Below are positions 25,807 to 35,994 of a stretch of DNA of 64,000 nucleotides, piece by piece. Positions within the stretch are counted from its first letter, which is position 1. Every line of letters starts with the position of its first letter. Origin of the DNA: AP-15 sp963698995 (GTDB taxonomy: Bacteria > Pseudomonadota > Alphaproteobacteria > ATCC43930 > CGMCC-115725); contig CAVOTD010000081.1 of assembly GCA_963698995.1 (NCBI GenBank), positions 26,864 to 90,863 of the forward strand, given 5' to 3'. A program made the translations under genes and the position numbers. The notes under the pieces are model-generated. The model worked only from the letters and a program-made list of their open reading frames with translations, did no database searches and was not told the origin of the DNA.

Positions 25807-26799
25807 TCAAGCGCTAACGTCGACCACGATCCGACCGCGGATCTCGCCGCGCAGAATCTTCGGGGCGAGCTCGGGCAGGGCCGAAAGCGGCACGGTTTCG
25901 GTCATCCGATCGAGCTTGTCGAGCGGCAAATCGCCTGCCAGGCGCTGCCATGCCTCGACCCGCTCGGCGCGCGGGCACATGACCGAATCGATGCCGAGCA
26001 GATTGACCCCGCGCAGCAGAAACGGGATCACCGTTGCAGGCAAATCGCTGCCGCCGGCGAGCCCGCAGGCGGCAACGCTCGCGCGGTATTTGAGCTGGGT
26101 CAGAATCGTAGCCAATGTATTGCCGCCGACGGCGTCGACCGCGCCGGCCCAGCGCTCACCGTCCAGCGGTCGCGACGGTTTCGCTGCAAGAACCGCGCGC
26201 TCGATCAGATCGGCGGCGCCGAGCTCGGTCAGATACTCCCGCTGCTCGGGGCGTCCGGTCGAGGCGACGACGCGATGCCCGAGCCGCGACAACAGCGCCA
26301 CCGCGACACTGCCGACGCCGCCCGCAGCGCCGGTGACGAGGACATCGCCCGAGCCGGGCTGCAACCCGTGGCGCTCGAGCGCCACGACCGCCAGCATTGC
26401 GGTGAACCCGGCGGTGCCGATCGCCATCGCCTGGCGGGCGCTGAGCCCTGCCGGGCGGCGCACCAGGTAAGAGGCGCTGACCTGTGCCTTCTCGGCATAG
26501 CCGCCCCACTGGGTTTCGCCGACCCGCCAGCCGGTCAGGATCACCGGATCGCCCGACTGGAACTCTGGCGATTGCGAGCGCTCGACTCTGCCGGCGAAAT
26601 CAATCCCCGGCACATGCGGATAGCTGCGCACCAGCCGGCCGATCCCCTGCAGGATCATCCCGTCCTTGTAGTTGAGGGTCGAATATTCGACCCCGACGGT
26701 GACTTCGCCAGGCGGCAGGCGGGCCTCGTCGACCGCCTCGATCCGCGGGACGACTTTGCCGTCCTCTTCGTGCAACACCAGCGCGCGGAAACTTGCCAT
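25807..26799 (-). CDS. acuI: Acrylyl-CoA reductase AcuI/YhdH-like MDR oxidoreductase
   Basis: NADPH-dependent medium-chain reductase of 330 residues. ATG 26799 follows GGAGG. Motifs: EYSTLNYKDGMIL, VPGIDFAGRVERS, the cofactor loop VTGAAGGVGSVAVALL and the family-typical GIDSVMCPRAERVEAW near the C-terminus. AcuI reduces acrylyl-CoA to propionyl-CoA, protecting cells from reactive acrylate. The zinc ligands of classic alcohol dehydrogenases are absent, as expected. Confidence 0.9.
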   Translation of the reverse strand: MASFRALVLHEEDGKVVPRIEAVDEARLPPGEVTVGVEYSTLNYKDGMILQGIGRLVRSYPHVPGIDFAGRVERSQSPEFQSGDPVILTGWRVGETQWGGYAEKAQVSASYLVRRPAGLSARQAMAIGTAGFTAMLAVVALERHGLQPGSGDVLVTGAAGGVGSVAVALLSRLGHRVVASTGRPEQREYLTELGAADLIERAVLAAKPSRPLDGERWAGAVDAVGGNTLATILTQLKYRASVAACGLAGGSDLPATVIPFLLRGVNLLGIDSVMCPRAERVEAWQRLAGDLPLDKLDRMTETVPLSALPELAPKILRGEIRGRIVVDVSA

Positions 26800-26814
26800 C
26801 AGACCTCCGTTAGT

Positions 26815-26853
26815 CGTCACCCCCGCGAAAGCGACGTGCAAGCGGGAATGACG
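26815..26853. repeat. REP-like imperfect palindrome
   Basis: Arms CGTCACCCCCGC and GCGGGAATGACG pair at 10 of 12 positions around a 15-base loop, in the spacer between the acuI start and the thiolase stop. Looser relatives of the same CCCGC/GCGGGAATGAC pattern lie at 23734-23763 and 28219-28246, all intergenic. Such palindromes are abundant intergenic repeats in alphaproteobacteria. Confidence 0.6.
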
Positions 26854-26868
26854 GCAAAAGCCCGGCCG

Positions 26869-28039
26869 TCAAGCGCGCAGCGGCTCGAGGATGCTGGCGA
26901 AGTTTGCGACAGCAGCGCCGCCCATGTTGAAGACGCCGGCAAGCGCCGCCCCCGGCACCTGGATGCCGCCGGCCTTGCCGGTCACTTGCATCGCCGCCAG
27001 CACATGCATCGAGACGCCGGTCGCGCCGATCGGGTGGCCCTTCGATTTGAGCCCGCCCGACGGGTTGACCGGCAATTTGCCGTCCTTCTCGGTCCATCCT
27101 TCGAGGATGGCGCGCGCCCCCTCGCCTTTCGGCGTCAGACCCATCGCTTCGTATTCGATAAGCTCGGCGATAGTGAAGCAATCATGGGTCTCGACCAGAT
27201 CGAGATCGTCGAGTTCGAGCCGGGCGGCGGCCAGGGCCCGCTTCCAGGCGAGCGCCGGGCCTTCGAAGGCGACAACGTCGCGCCGGCTCATCGGTAGAAA
27301 GTCGTTGACCTGCTCGGCGGCGCGAAAGACGACCGCCTTCTTCAGGCTCAAGGCCGTCGCCGTATCGGCCAGCACCACCGCCGCCGCGCCATCGGAAACC
27401 AGCGAGCAGTCGGTGCGCTTTAAGGGGCCGGCGACGATCGGGTTCTTGTCGGAGACCGTGCGGCAGAATTCGTAGCCGAGATCCCTTCTGCATCTGGGCG
27501 AGGGGGTTGGCGACGCCGTTCTTGTGGTTCTTTGCGGCGATCCGCGCCAGCGCGTCCGATTGGTCGCCATAACGCTGGAAGTAACTCTGCGCGATCTTGC
27601 CAAAGATACCGGCAAAGCCGCCTTCGATCGCGTCTTCTTCCTTGCGGTAGCTGGCGCCGAGCAGGATGTCGCCGACCCGCGCGCCGGAGATCTCGGTCAT
27701 CTTCTCGACCCCGATGATCAGTGCGAGGCGCGCTCTCCCGGCCGCGATCGCGTTGAGACCCTGATGGATTGCCGCCGAACCGGTCGCGCAGGCGTCCTCG
27801 ACGCGTGTCGCCGGCTTGAAGCGAAAGGCCGGGTCGGCCTGAAGGACCAGCGACGCCGGAAATTCCTGGCGGACAAAACCGCCATTCATCGTGCCGAGAT
27901 AGATCGTGTCGATATCGGCCGCCGCGACTCCGGCATCGGCCAACGCCGCCTGCGCCACCTCGACGATTAGCGCTTCGATGTCACTGCCCTCGTGCTTGCC
28001 GAATTTGCTGTGCGCCCAGCCGACGATGCAACCGCTCAT
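26869..28039 (-). CDS. Thiolase-family acetyl-CoA acetyltransferase, one apparent frameshift
   Basis: Thiolase of about 389 residues, condensing or cleaving acyl-CoA. ATG 28039 opens MSGCIVGWAHSKFGKHEG. The nucleophilic Cys is in RVEDACATGSAAIHQG; the C-terminal His/Cys elements appear in SKGHPIGATGVSMH and FNMGG. A single extra G in a GGG run near 27486 (after LAQMQK) moves the frame; without it the pieces join as QKDLGYEFCRTVSDKNP. The SCP2-thiolase subgroup seems likeliest. It probably belongs with acuI and echA in acyl-CoA metabolism. Confidence 0.85.
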
Positions 28040-28306
28040 GCCACCCTCCGAAACTACCGTTCGCGGACCATAGCTATCCCGCCGGCGCCGCTCTATCCTG
28101 ATATAAGCGTCTCAGATCGGCGGGACACCCGGATACCGCGCGATGGCGTGGTGCCTGGCACGTTGACGCGCTCGCCCAATCCTTCTCGTTGGATCAAGAA
28201 TTGCACCGACATGTTTTCGTGGTTCCCGCAAAAGCCGGAATCCCAGACGGCAAGACTTTACGGCTAAACCCTTGCGAAGCCCGCTTCCGCGGCGGAAATA
28301 CCAACG

Positions 28307-29122
28307 ATGCAGATTCGACTTGGCTACGAATTAATCTACGACTGCCCCCAGCCGACACCTATGCTGCTGATGTTGAATATCCACGAAACACGCGCGGCGG
28401 ATATGGTGGTGCCGGACCTCCTCGGCACCAGCCCAGCAGTCCCGATCCGGACTTACCGCGATAGCTTCGGGAACTCGTGCAGCCGGATCCTCGCACCGAC
28501 TGGGCGAATCCATATTTCTGCCAATGCGATTGTGAACGACACGGGCAAGCCCGATGCTGTCGCCAGCGAGGCACAGCAGCACCCGGTGGAGGACCTACCT
28601 GACGAGGCCCTCGTATTTCTGCTGGGTAGCCGTTATTGCGAAACGGAACGGCTCTCAGACGTCGCGTGGTCGTTGTTCGGGAACACGCCGCTCGGCTGGG
28701 GCCGGGTCCAGGCGATCTGCGATTATGTTCACCGGCACATCGCCTTCGGCTACGAACACGCCCGCAACACCCGAACGGCCTGGGAAGCCTTCAGCGATCG
28801 CACCGGCGTCTGCCGGGATTTTGCCCATCTCGCGGTCGCCTTCTGCCGCTGCATGAACATCCCGGCGCGATACTGCACCGGCTACCTGGGCGATATCGGC
28901 ATGCCGGTCTCGGACGCGCCAATGGATTTTTCAGCCTGGTTCGAAGCCTATGTCGGTGGCAAGTGGTATACGTTTGATGCACGCCACAACATTCCGCGTA
29001 TCGGCCGGGTGCTGATCGCCCGCGGCCGCGACGCCGCGGACGTCGCGATCAGCACAACCTTCGGTCCAAATACGCTCAGCGGCTTTACCGTGGTGACCGA
29101 CGAGGTCGCTACAGTCGAATAA
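28307..29122 (+). CDS. Transglutaminase-like protein, bacterial N-terminal type
   Basis: A 271-residue protein with an N-terminal beta domain (QIRLGYELIYDCPQPTPM) and a transglutaminase-like papain fold. The catalytic Cys is in RTGVCRDFAHLAVAFCR. Where many relatives have His before AW, this protein reads MDFSAWFEAYV; the Asp follows in WYTFDARHN. Whether another His serves is unclear. Such proteins are predicted proteases or peptide-modifying enzymes. It stands alone. The preceding 267-base spacer holds only a degenerate REP-like palindrome (28219-28246). Confidence 0.83.
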   Translation: MQIRLGYELIYDCPQPTPMLLMLNIHETRAADMVVPDLLGTSPAVPIRTYRDSFGNSCSRILAPTGRIHISANAIVNDTGKPDAVASEAQQHPVEDLPDEALVFLLGSRYCETERLSDVAWSLFGNTPLGWGRVQAICDYVHRHIAFGYEHARNTRTAWEAFSDRTGVCRDFAHLAVAFCRCMNIPARYCTGYLGDIGMPVSDAPMDFSAWFEAYVGGKWYTFDARHNIPRIGRVLIARGRDAADVAISTTFGPNTLSGFTVVTDEVATVE

Positions 29123-29142
29123 CCGCCGCGGCCAAAGCCGCA

Positions 29143-29274
29143 CTAACGGGGCTGCGACTGCCCCGCGGGAACGGGAGGATGGCCGACCATAATCGGCGGC
29201 CTGAGCAACCCGTATGCGGTAAGACCGATGAGCAACAGTACCGGGATGACAATCGGGGGAACCAGGTATTTCAC
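29143..29274 (-). CDS. 43-residue single-pass membrane protein
   Basis: A GTG-initiated small gene preceded by AAAGGAAAG at good spacing. It begins MKYLVPPIVIPVLLLIGLTA, a clear membrane segment, followed by YGLLRPPIMVGHPPVP and a polar tail. The sequence looks like a genuine small inner-membrane protein. It lies 33 bases downstream of a hypothetical gene in the same direction, so the two may be one unit. Confidence 0.5.
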   Translation of the reverse strand: MKYLVPPIVIPVLLLIGLTAYGLLRPPIMVGHPPVPAGQSQPR

Positions 29275-29307
29275 AGTCTTTCCTTTTAAAGTCGGTCCCG
29301 AGCCAGA

Positions 29308-29709
29308 TCACAACATCCCGGAGAGTGCTGCCGCCCCGAGGGCTAGGCAGGCGAGCAACACCACCGCATGAAGATATTTCCTGCCCTTCGCACAATCTTG
29401 CTTTCGACGCGTCGAGCCGGCATGCCCACGTGGCGGTAAGAGCGTTACCAATCGCTGGCTGATGGCCAGATTGTCCGATAGCTCCGTTCGACCGATGGGC
29501 AAGGCAGCGATCATTCGCGCGAGCGCCGCAGCCGCGACTGCCCTCGGCAACGTCGCGAGCCGGGCCGCCTCCTCCCGAGGGTCGATACCAAGTCGTGTCA
29601 ACGCCGAAACCACACTGAGCGGCATTCCACTTTGTTCATCGGCGACCGAGGCGAACAGAAAATCGTTCAAATCCGACTGCAGCAGAGTGTATCGAGCGGG
29701 GAGCGTCAT
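29308..29709 (-). CDS. Conserved hypothetical protein with C-terminal membrane anchor
   Basis: A 133-residue protein. ATG 29709 follows GGAGCGATC. It begins LPARYTLLQSDLNDFLFASV, has an Ala-rich helical middle and a C-terminal hydrophobic anchor (LHAVVLLACLALGAAALSG). The N-terminal part recalls small proteobacterial hypotheticals found in rhizobia. It is followed by the 43-residue membrane gene and preceded by another small membrane protein in the same direction. Confidence 0.6.
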   Translation of the reverse strand: MTLPARYTLLQSDLNDFLFASVADEQSGMPLSVVSALTRLGIDPREEAARLATLPRAVAAAALARMIAALPIGRTELSDNLAISQRLVTLLPPRGHAGSTRRKQDCAKGRKYLHAVVLLACLALGAAALSGML

Positions 29710-29765
29710 GATCGCTCCTCAGTCCGGGGAGGAGGCTGCTTCGGGTTTCAGTAGCCGCCGCCGAC

Positions 29766-30119
29766 CTACAAGGGAGCGGCGAGCCGTTCCGCACAAGCGG
29801 TAGCAACCGCCGAATTCGGAGCATCGCTTCCCGCCATGGTTGCCCAGCCGCCCTTCTCGATCATCGATCGCCGGTCCCAAGACGAGGAGACTTTGTTGAA
29901 CTCCGCCAACTTCGCCGGCGCATCGGCCTGATGCTGGAATCTCTCGACGCAGATCGGTGCTAGCACGGCAACAACCGCAGTTTGAGCGCGCTCCTTTGCT
30001 ATCCGCTCAGCGGTACTGCCGAGGGTCCATCCGAACGATGAAAAGCCGACCGCCGAGATGGCAACCGCACCGATCACCGCGCCCCAGATGGCTGGCTTCA
30101 AACTCGGATACTTTTTCAT
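29766..30119 (-). CDS. Conserved hypothetical membrane-anchored protein
   Basis: A 117-residue protein: MKKYPSLKPAIWGAVIGAVA begins a short cytoplasmic tail and one membrane segment (about 10-30), followed by a soluble region with ERAQTAVVAVLAPICVERF and two cysteines (PICVERF and TACAERL). This pattern matches a widespread rhizobial hypothetical family of unknown function. First of three small minus-strand genes. Confidence 0.65.
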   Translation of the reverse strand: MKKYPSLKPAIWGAVIGAVAISAVGFSSFGWTLGSTAERIAKERAQTAVVAVLAPICVERFQHQADAPAKLAEFNKVSSSWDRRSMIEKGGWATMAGSDAPNSAVATACAERLAAPL

Positions 30120-30336
30120 TTATCGCACCTCGGTGTCAGGCGGAAACCTTCCTCCTGATCTTTCCGCCGCAAATCGCGGCCCTGAGCGAGAACTCGTCCG
30201 CTATCCGACGCGCACCCAAGAGTTCGCCGGAAGAAATTGTGCACCCTTCCCCGATGCAGCAATTTATGTGGCCGACGTATTCTGCATCACTACATATCGG
30301 ATCATTTTGCGTTAATTGCAAGGGGTGCTTGAGATT

Positions 30337-30382
30337 CTATTTAAAACACCATAGGGTAAAGTTTGGTGTTGGTTTTAAATAG
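30337..30382. repeat. AT-rich inverted repeat in spacer
   Basis: The left arm CTATTTAAAACACC and the right arm GGTGTTGGTTTTAAATAG pair over 14 positions with a four-base bulge and a 14-base loop. It lies in the 270-base AT-rich gap between two minus-strand hypothetical genes, seven bases beyond the end of the gene at 30390-30686. It could be that gene's terminator hairpin (T-rich bases adjoin) or a protein-binding palindrome. Confidence 0.55.
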
Positions 30383-30389
30383 GTGTGTT

Positions 30390-30686
30390 TTATTCTTTCA
30401 ACGCGGCACTGCGGGAGGACGAGTCGCCGATGGTCCGAATAGTCGATGCTTTACCGATCTGCTGCCGCTGGATGTTTCCTAGCACCCTGATCCAGGCCTT
30501 TGCTCTCTCTGCCTGACCGGCGAGCGCTGCGGCACGGGCGTTCTCCCGTGCCACGGTTGCGGCCTCCGTCCCGTGAACGTCGATGATGTCGTGGGCAAGC
30601 TTGTGGTCCTTGGAACCATCGGTCATCACGATTGCCTCGTCGATTGCCGTGTCAACGCGGCGGAACATAAGTTGGGGCGGAAGCAT
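30390..30686 (-). CDS. Small conserved hypothetical protein
   Basis: A 98-residue soluble protein from ATG 30686, which follows GGGAGAGGG. The composition is polar and helical, with an Ala-rich middle (ENARAAALAGQAERAKAW) and no membrane segment or cysteine. It lies 60 bases downstream of groEL in the same direction. Function not recognised. Confidence 0.6.
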   Translation of the reverse strand: MLPPQLMFRRVDTAIDEAIVMTDGSKDHKLAHDIIDVHGTEAATVARENARAAALAGQAERAKAWIRVLGNIQRQQIGKASTIRTIGDSSSRSAALKE

Positions 30687-30746
30687 CGCCCTCTCCCGTC
30701 CTAATGGAGCGGCGATGCTCTTTTCACCGAAGAATGCAGCTGGAGC

Positions 30747-32390
<1,644 letters not shown>

Positions 32391-32403
32391 GATCGTTTCC
32401 CTT

Positions 32404-32718
32404 TCAGCTGGTTTTCGCAGCAGCGGCCCCGCCCTCGACGATACCCATGATGTCCGATTCTTTCATGATCATCAGCTCCTCGCCATCGAGCTTGACCTCG
32501 GTGCCCGACCATTTTCCGAACAGCACGCGGTCACCGGCCTTTACGTCGAGCGGGTGCACCTTCCCGTCTTCGCCGCGGGCTCCCGGCCCGACTGCGATGA
32601 CGTCGCCTTCCATCGGCTTTTCCTGGGCGGTGTCGGGAATGATGATCCCGCCCGTCGACTTCGCCTCCTGCTCCACCCGCCGGATCAGCACGCGGTCGTG
32701 CAAAGGTCTAAGTTTCAT
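32404..32718 (-). CDS. groES: Co-chaperonin GroES
   Basis: 10-kDa lid of the GroEL chamber, 104 residues. MKLRPLHDRVLIRRVEQEA, TGGIIIPDTAQEKP (the mobile loop), and the core DRVLFGKWSGTEVKLDGEE are diagnostic. It is first gene of the groESL operon and divergent from pyrC. The CIRCE palindrome lies 89 bases upstream of the start. Confidence 0.98.
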   Translation of the reverse strand: MKLRPLHDRVLIRRVEQEAKSTGGIIIPDTAQEKPMEGDVIAVGPGARGEDGKVHPLDVKAGDRVLFGKWSGTEVKLDGEELMIMKESDIMGIVEGGAAAAKTS

Positions 32719-32807
32719 GAAAATCCTTCCTCAGATACACGTTTGAACCCGAACGCCCTCACCGGCAAAGCGATGCAAATTCCAGGGACATCGCCGCGTG
32801 ACAAGGC

Positions 32808-32834
32808 TTAGCACTCTATGCGCGGGAGTGCTAT
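32808..32834. promoter_or_regulatory. CIRCE element (HrcA operator)
   Basis: TTAGCACTC, nine bases, then GAGTGCTAT: this matches the CIRCE consensus except the final base. It is upstream of groES in the divergent spacer with pyrC. HrcA repressor binds CIRCE and releases on heat shock, so groESL is predicted to be HrcA-controlled. Confidence 0.93.
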
Positions 32835-32900
32835 CAACATCGGGACGCACGGCATCTCTTGCAAGGGCGTGTTACAGAAACGGGATCTGCGAGGAGTGGC

Positions 32901-33947
32901 ATGCGAGAAATCAAGGACACCATCACCTTTCGGCGTCCGGACGATTGGCATGTCCATCTCCGCGACGGGAAAATGCTCGCCACCATTCTCCCCTTCACCG
33001 CGCGCCAATTCGCCCGCGCGATTGTGATGCCGAACCTGCTGCCGCCGGTGACGAGCGTCGCGGCGGCACGCGCCTATCGCGCGCGCATCCTAGCCGCCCT
33101 CCCGGCGGATCAACTGTTCGAGCCGCTCATGACCTGCTATCTGACCGACGCGACCGACCCCGAAGAGGTTGCCTCGGGGTGCAAGGAAGGCGTGTTCGCC
33201 GCGGTCAAGCTCTACCCGGCGCAAGCAACGACCAACTCGGCCTTCGGCGTCACCGATTTCGTTCGCATCTCGCCGGTGCTCGAGCGCATGGCCGGCCTCG
33301 GGATGCCGCTGTTGATCCACGGCGAGGTGACCGACCCCGAAATCGACGTGTTCGACCGCGAGGCGGTGTTCATCGATCGCGTCCTCGACCCGCTGAGGCG
33401 GCGGTTTCCGGAGCTGCGCATTGTGCTTGAGCACATCACTACGCAAGAGGGTGTCGACTACGTCACGTCGAGCGCCGCCAACCTGGCCGCGACGATCACG
33501 GCGCACCACCTGGTGATCAATCGAAACGCGATTTTTGCGGGAGGCATTCACCCGCATCTCTATTGCCTACCGATCGCCAAGCGCGAGAGGCATCGGTTGG
33601 CTCTTCGTCGGGCCGTAGCCTCCGGCGACGACAGGTTCTTTCTTGGCACCGACAGCGCACCGCATGCCGTTCCGGCCAAGGAGACGGCCTGCGGCTGCGC
33701 CGGCATTTTCACCGCCCCCTGTGCGCTAGAAATCTATGCCGAGGCCTTTGAGGAGGAAGCGGCGCTCGACCGGCTCGAAGCTTTCGCGTCGCTGAACGGC
33801 CCGGCGTTCTACCGACTGCCGCCAAACGACGCCCGGGTCACCTTGCGGCGCGAACCTTTCCCGGTGCCCAAGCAAATCGGCGCGGGCGACGATGCCGTCA
33901 TCCCGTTCCGCGCCGGCGATACCCTCCGCTGGCGCCTCTTGGGGTGA
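32901..33947 (+). CDS. pyrC: Dihydroorotase, PyrC type
   Basis: Zinc amidohydrolase of pyrimidine biosynthesis, 348 residues, cyclising N-carbamoyl-aspartate. Metal ligands His17 and His19 (DDWHVHLRDG), the carboxylated Lys103 (AAVKLYPAQATTNS), His in LLIHGEVT and EHIT, and the catalytic Asp region FFLGTDSAPH are present. ATG 32901 follows GAGGAG. The class II (E. coli-like) sequence matches in length. pyrE lies about 20 kb away in the same direction. Confidence 0.96.
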   Translation: MREIKDTITFRRPDDWHVHLRDGKMLATILPFTARQFARAIVMPNLLPPVTSVAAARAYRARILAALPADQLFEPLMTCYLTDATDPEEVASGCKEGVFAAVKLYPAQATTNSAFGVTDFVRISPVLERMAGLGMPLLIHGEVTDPEIDVFDREAVFIDRVLDPLRRRFPELRIVLEHITTQEGVDYVTSSAANLAATITAHHLVINRNAIFAGGIHPHLYCLPIAKRERHRLALRRAVASGDDRFFLGTDSAPHAVPAKETACGCAGIFTAPCALEIYAEAFEEEAALDRLEAFASLNGPAFYRLPPNDARVTLRREPFPVPKQIGAGDDAVIPFRAGDTLRWRLLG

Positions 33948-33969
33948 CGTCGCATTGCACGCAAACCCA

Positions 33970-33997
33970 CCCCGTGGCCGGGCTTGTCCCGGCCACC
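33970..33997. repeat. REP-like hairpin, left copy flanking the GIY-YIG gene
   Basis: A 28-base element with a perfect 9-bp stem GTGGCCGGG / CCCGGCCAC around the loop CTTGT. It is repeated in exact inverted orientation at 34339-34366, with the GIY-YIG gene between. It lies 23 bases after the pyrC stop codon. Confidence 0.92.
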
Positions 33998-34042
33998 ACG
34001 AGGCTGTTGTCACCCCTGCGATCTCTGGACCACACTCGCCCA

Positions 34043-34330
34043 ATGACAGGCGGATGGGTCTACATCATGACCAACCGGCCGAATGGCACACTCTATGTCG
34101 GCACTACTACCGACCTCGCTTGGCGAGCCTGGGAACACCGAGCCGGTGTCGTGGGAGGATTTACAAAGCAAAATGGGCTGAACCGTCTCGTCTATGCCGA
34201 ACGATCCGAAGATATTCTGGCCGCGAAGCAACGTGAGCGGAACATGAAGCACTGGCCCCGGGCGTGGAAGGTCAGACTGACCTGGCGGGATAATCCAGAT
34301 TGGGATGATCTCTATGGCCGACTTGCTTGA
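34043..34330 (+). CDS. GIY-YIG superfamily endonuclease-like protein (UPF0213 type)
   Basis: A 95-residue single-domain nuclease-fold protein. From ATG 34043 it opens with the GIY-equivalent WVYIMTNRPNGTLYVGTTTD, followed by the conserved Arg (LAWRAWEHRAG), FTKQNGLNRLVYAE (YIG-side helix and Glu), and KQRERNMKHWPRAWK. This small stand-alone family is widespread but poorly understood; DNA cleavage is inferred from the fold. Two identical inverted hairpins, 45 bases before the start and 8 bases after the stop, make it look like a compact element. Confidence 0.9.
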   Translation: MTGGWVYIMTNRPNGTLYVGTTTDLAWRAWEHRAGVVGGFTKQNGLNRLVYAERSEDILAAKQRERNMKHWPRAWKVRLTWRDNPDWDDLYGRLA

Positions 34331-34338
34331 GCTGCGTG

Positions 34339-34366
34339 GGTGGCCGGGACAAGCCCGGCCACGGGG
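34339..34366. repeat. REP-like hairpin, right copy flanking the GIY-YIG gene
   Basis: Exact reverse complement over 28 bases of the element at 33970-33997, with the same GTGGCCGGG stem. It begins eight bases after the GIY-YIG stop codon and ends 45 bases before the next gene. The spacing argues that the pair and the gene moved or evolved as one unit. Confidence 0.92.
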
Positions 34367-34411
34367 AGATAGGACAGAAACCCGGGCGGTCGCGGAAAGC
34401 AGGAGCGGCGC

Positions 34412-35888
34412 ATGAGGACAGGGGCGGAGTATCGCGAGAGCTTGCGTGACGGGCGGCGGGTCTGGGTCATGGGCGAAGGTCTTGTCGACGATGTGACGTC
34501 GCATCCGGCGACGCGTGCGATGGTCGACGAATATGTCGCCTGGTACGACCTTCTGTCAGACCCGGCTTGGCAAGAGATTGCGATCCGACCACCCGACGCG
34601 CAAAGCGAACGCATTCCCTGGGCCTACGTCGTGCCGCGCAGCGGCGACGATCTCAGCGGCATGGGACGGTTCTTCTCGGCGACGACGTTCCTCAGCGCTG
34701 GCAACATCACCCATACGCCCTGCTACGGCCATATGATCGCGCTCGGCGTCCAGGCTTCGGTCGAAGAGCGCGATGTCTCGCCCGAGCAGATCGCCAATGC
34801 CTCCCGCTACCGCGAGATGATCGCCCGCACCGGGCGGTTTCTGACCTTTTGCGGCGGCGCCCCGACGATCGGTGCCCGCATGCGTGAGGACCCCAAAGAG
34901 CGCACCGCCTTGAAGCTCGTTCGGGAGACCGATGCCGGCATGGTCGTGCGCGGCAAGATCGGCATGCATACGAGCCCGGCCTTTGCCGAGGACGTCTATG
35001 TCGGCAGCCTCTGCGGGATCGAGATCGACGGGCATCGCGCCACCTTCATCGTGCCGGTCAACGCGCGTGGCGTCACGACGGTCTGCCGTAAGATTGCGGT
35101 GCGCGATCAGAACCCGTTCGTCGCTCCGCTCAGCAGCCGCTACGACGAGCTGGACGGGCAAATGTGGCTCGACGACGTGACGATCCCTTGGGAACACGTC
35201 TTCCTCTTGGGTGAATCGCCCGAACCGGTCGTCCGCTGGCTGATCTGGCATCACCTCTACGGCTGGCTGTCGAAAGCGGAATTCACCCTTGGGCTGGCCC
35301 TCGCTTTGACCCACGCGATGGGCCTCGTAAAGCACGACCAGACGATCGAGCACCTGGTCGATCTGGCGATCGAGGTCCAGACGGTGCGCAGTTGCCTGAT
35401 CGCCGCCGAACGCGATCCGCGGCTCACGCTGCAGGGCTACTGCACCCCCAACCACGCCCACCTTGCGGTAGGCGGCATCGCGATCCTGAAGGCGCGCCAG
35501 CGGATGGCCGAGACTCTTCGTATCGTGCCCGGGTCATCGCTTGTCGTCTGCCCGTCGGATCAGGACCTCGCTGCGCCGGAGGTCGCCGCCGGCCTAGGGG
35601 ATTCCTTTGGCGGCGGCGGTTACTCCGCACTGCAACGCTCGGCTTTGTTGCAGATGGCCTGGGACCACGTCTCCTCGGCGCTCGACGGCCGCGAGTTCGG
35701 CGTTCGAGCTGCATGCCAGCGGCGGCATCCCGGCCTGGCGCGGCCGGCTGCGGCGCAATTTCGAACGCTACAACGAGCTGGCCAACAAGGTGGCTCGCCG
35801 GCTCGACATGGCAATGCCGGAGATCGACCTCAGCGATATCGGCGAGGTGCCGTGGGCGCCGCGTCGCACAGTGACGCCGCCGCGGTAG
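34412..35888 (+). CDS. HpaB-type flavin-dependent 4-hydroxyphenylacetate 3-monooxygenase-like protein, one apparent frameshift
   Basis: Large component of a two-component FADH2-dependent aromatic hydroxylase. ATG 34412 follows AGGAGCGGCG; RTGAEYRESLRDGRRVWV is the family N-terminus, and DDVTSHPATRAMVDEY follows. The acyl-CoA-dehydrogenase-like core (MHTSPAFAEDVYVG, DQNPFVAPLSSRYDELDGQM) is intact. One extra G near 35700 shifts the last ~60 residues (FELHASGGIPAWRGRLRRNF) into another frame; corrected length is 491. A flavin reductase partner is not adjacent. Probably acts on a phenolic substrate with the nearby LigB-like ring-cleavage enzyme. Confidence 0.85.
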
Positions 35889-35994
35889 CGAGGCGCCGAG
35901 CACAAATCTTTGGCACGGCTGCGTTTTCCACGGGTTTGTTGCTGTTTTCGTATTTGGTATTTGACATTTTTAGCGCCCCTAATGCCGGAGCGAA

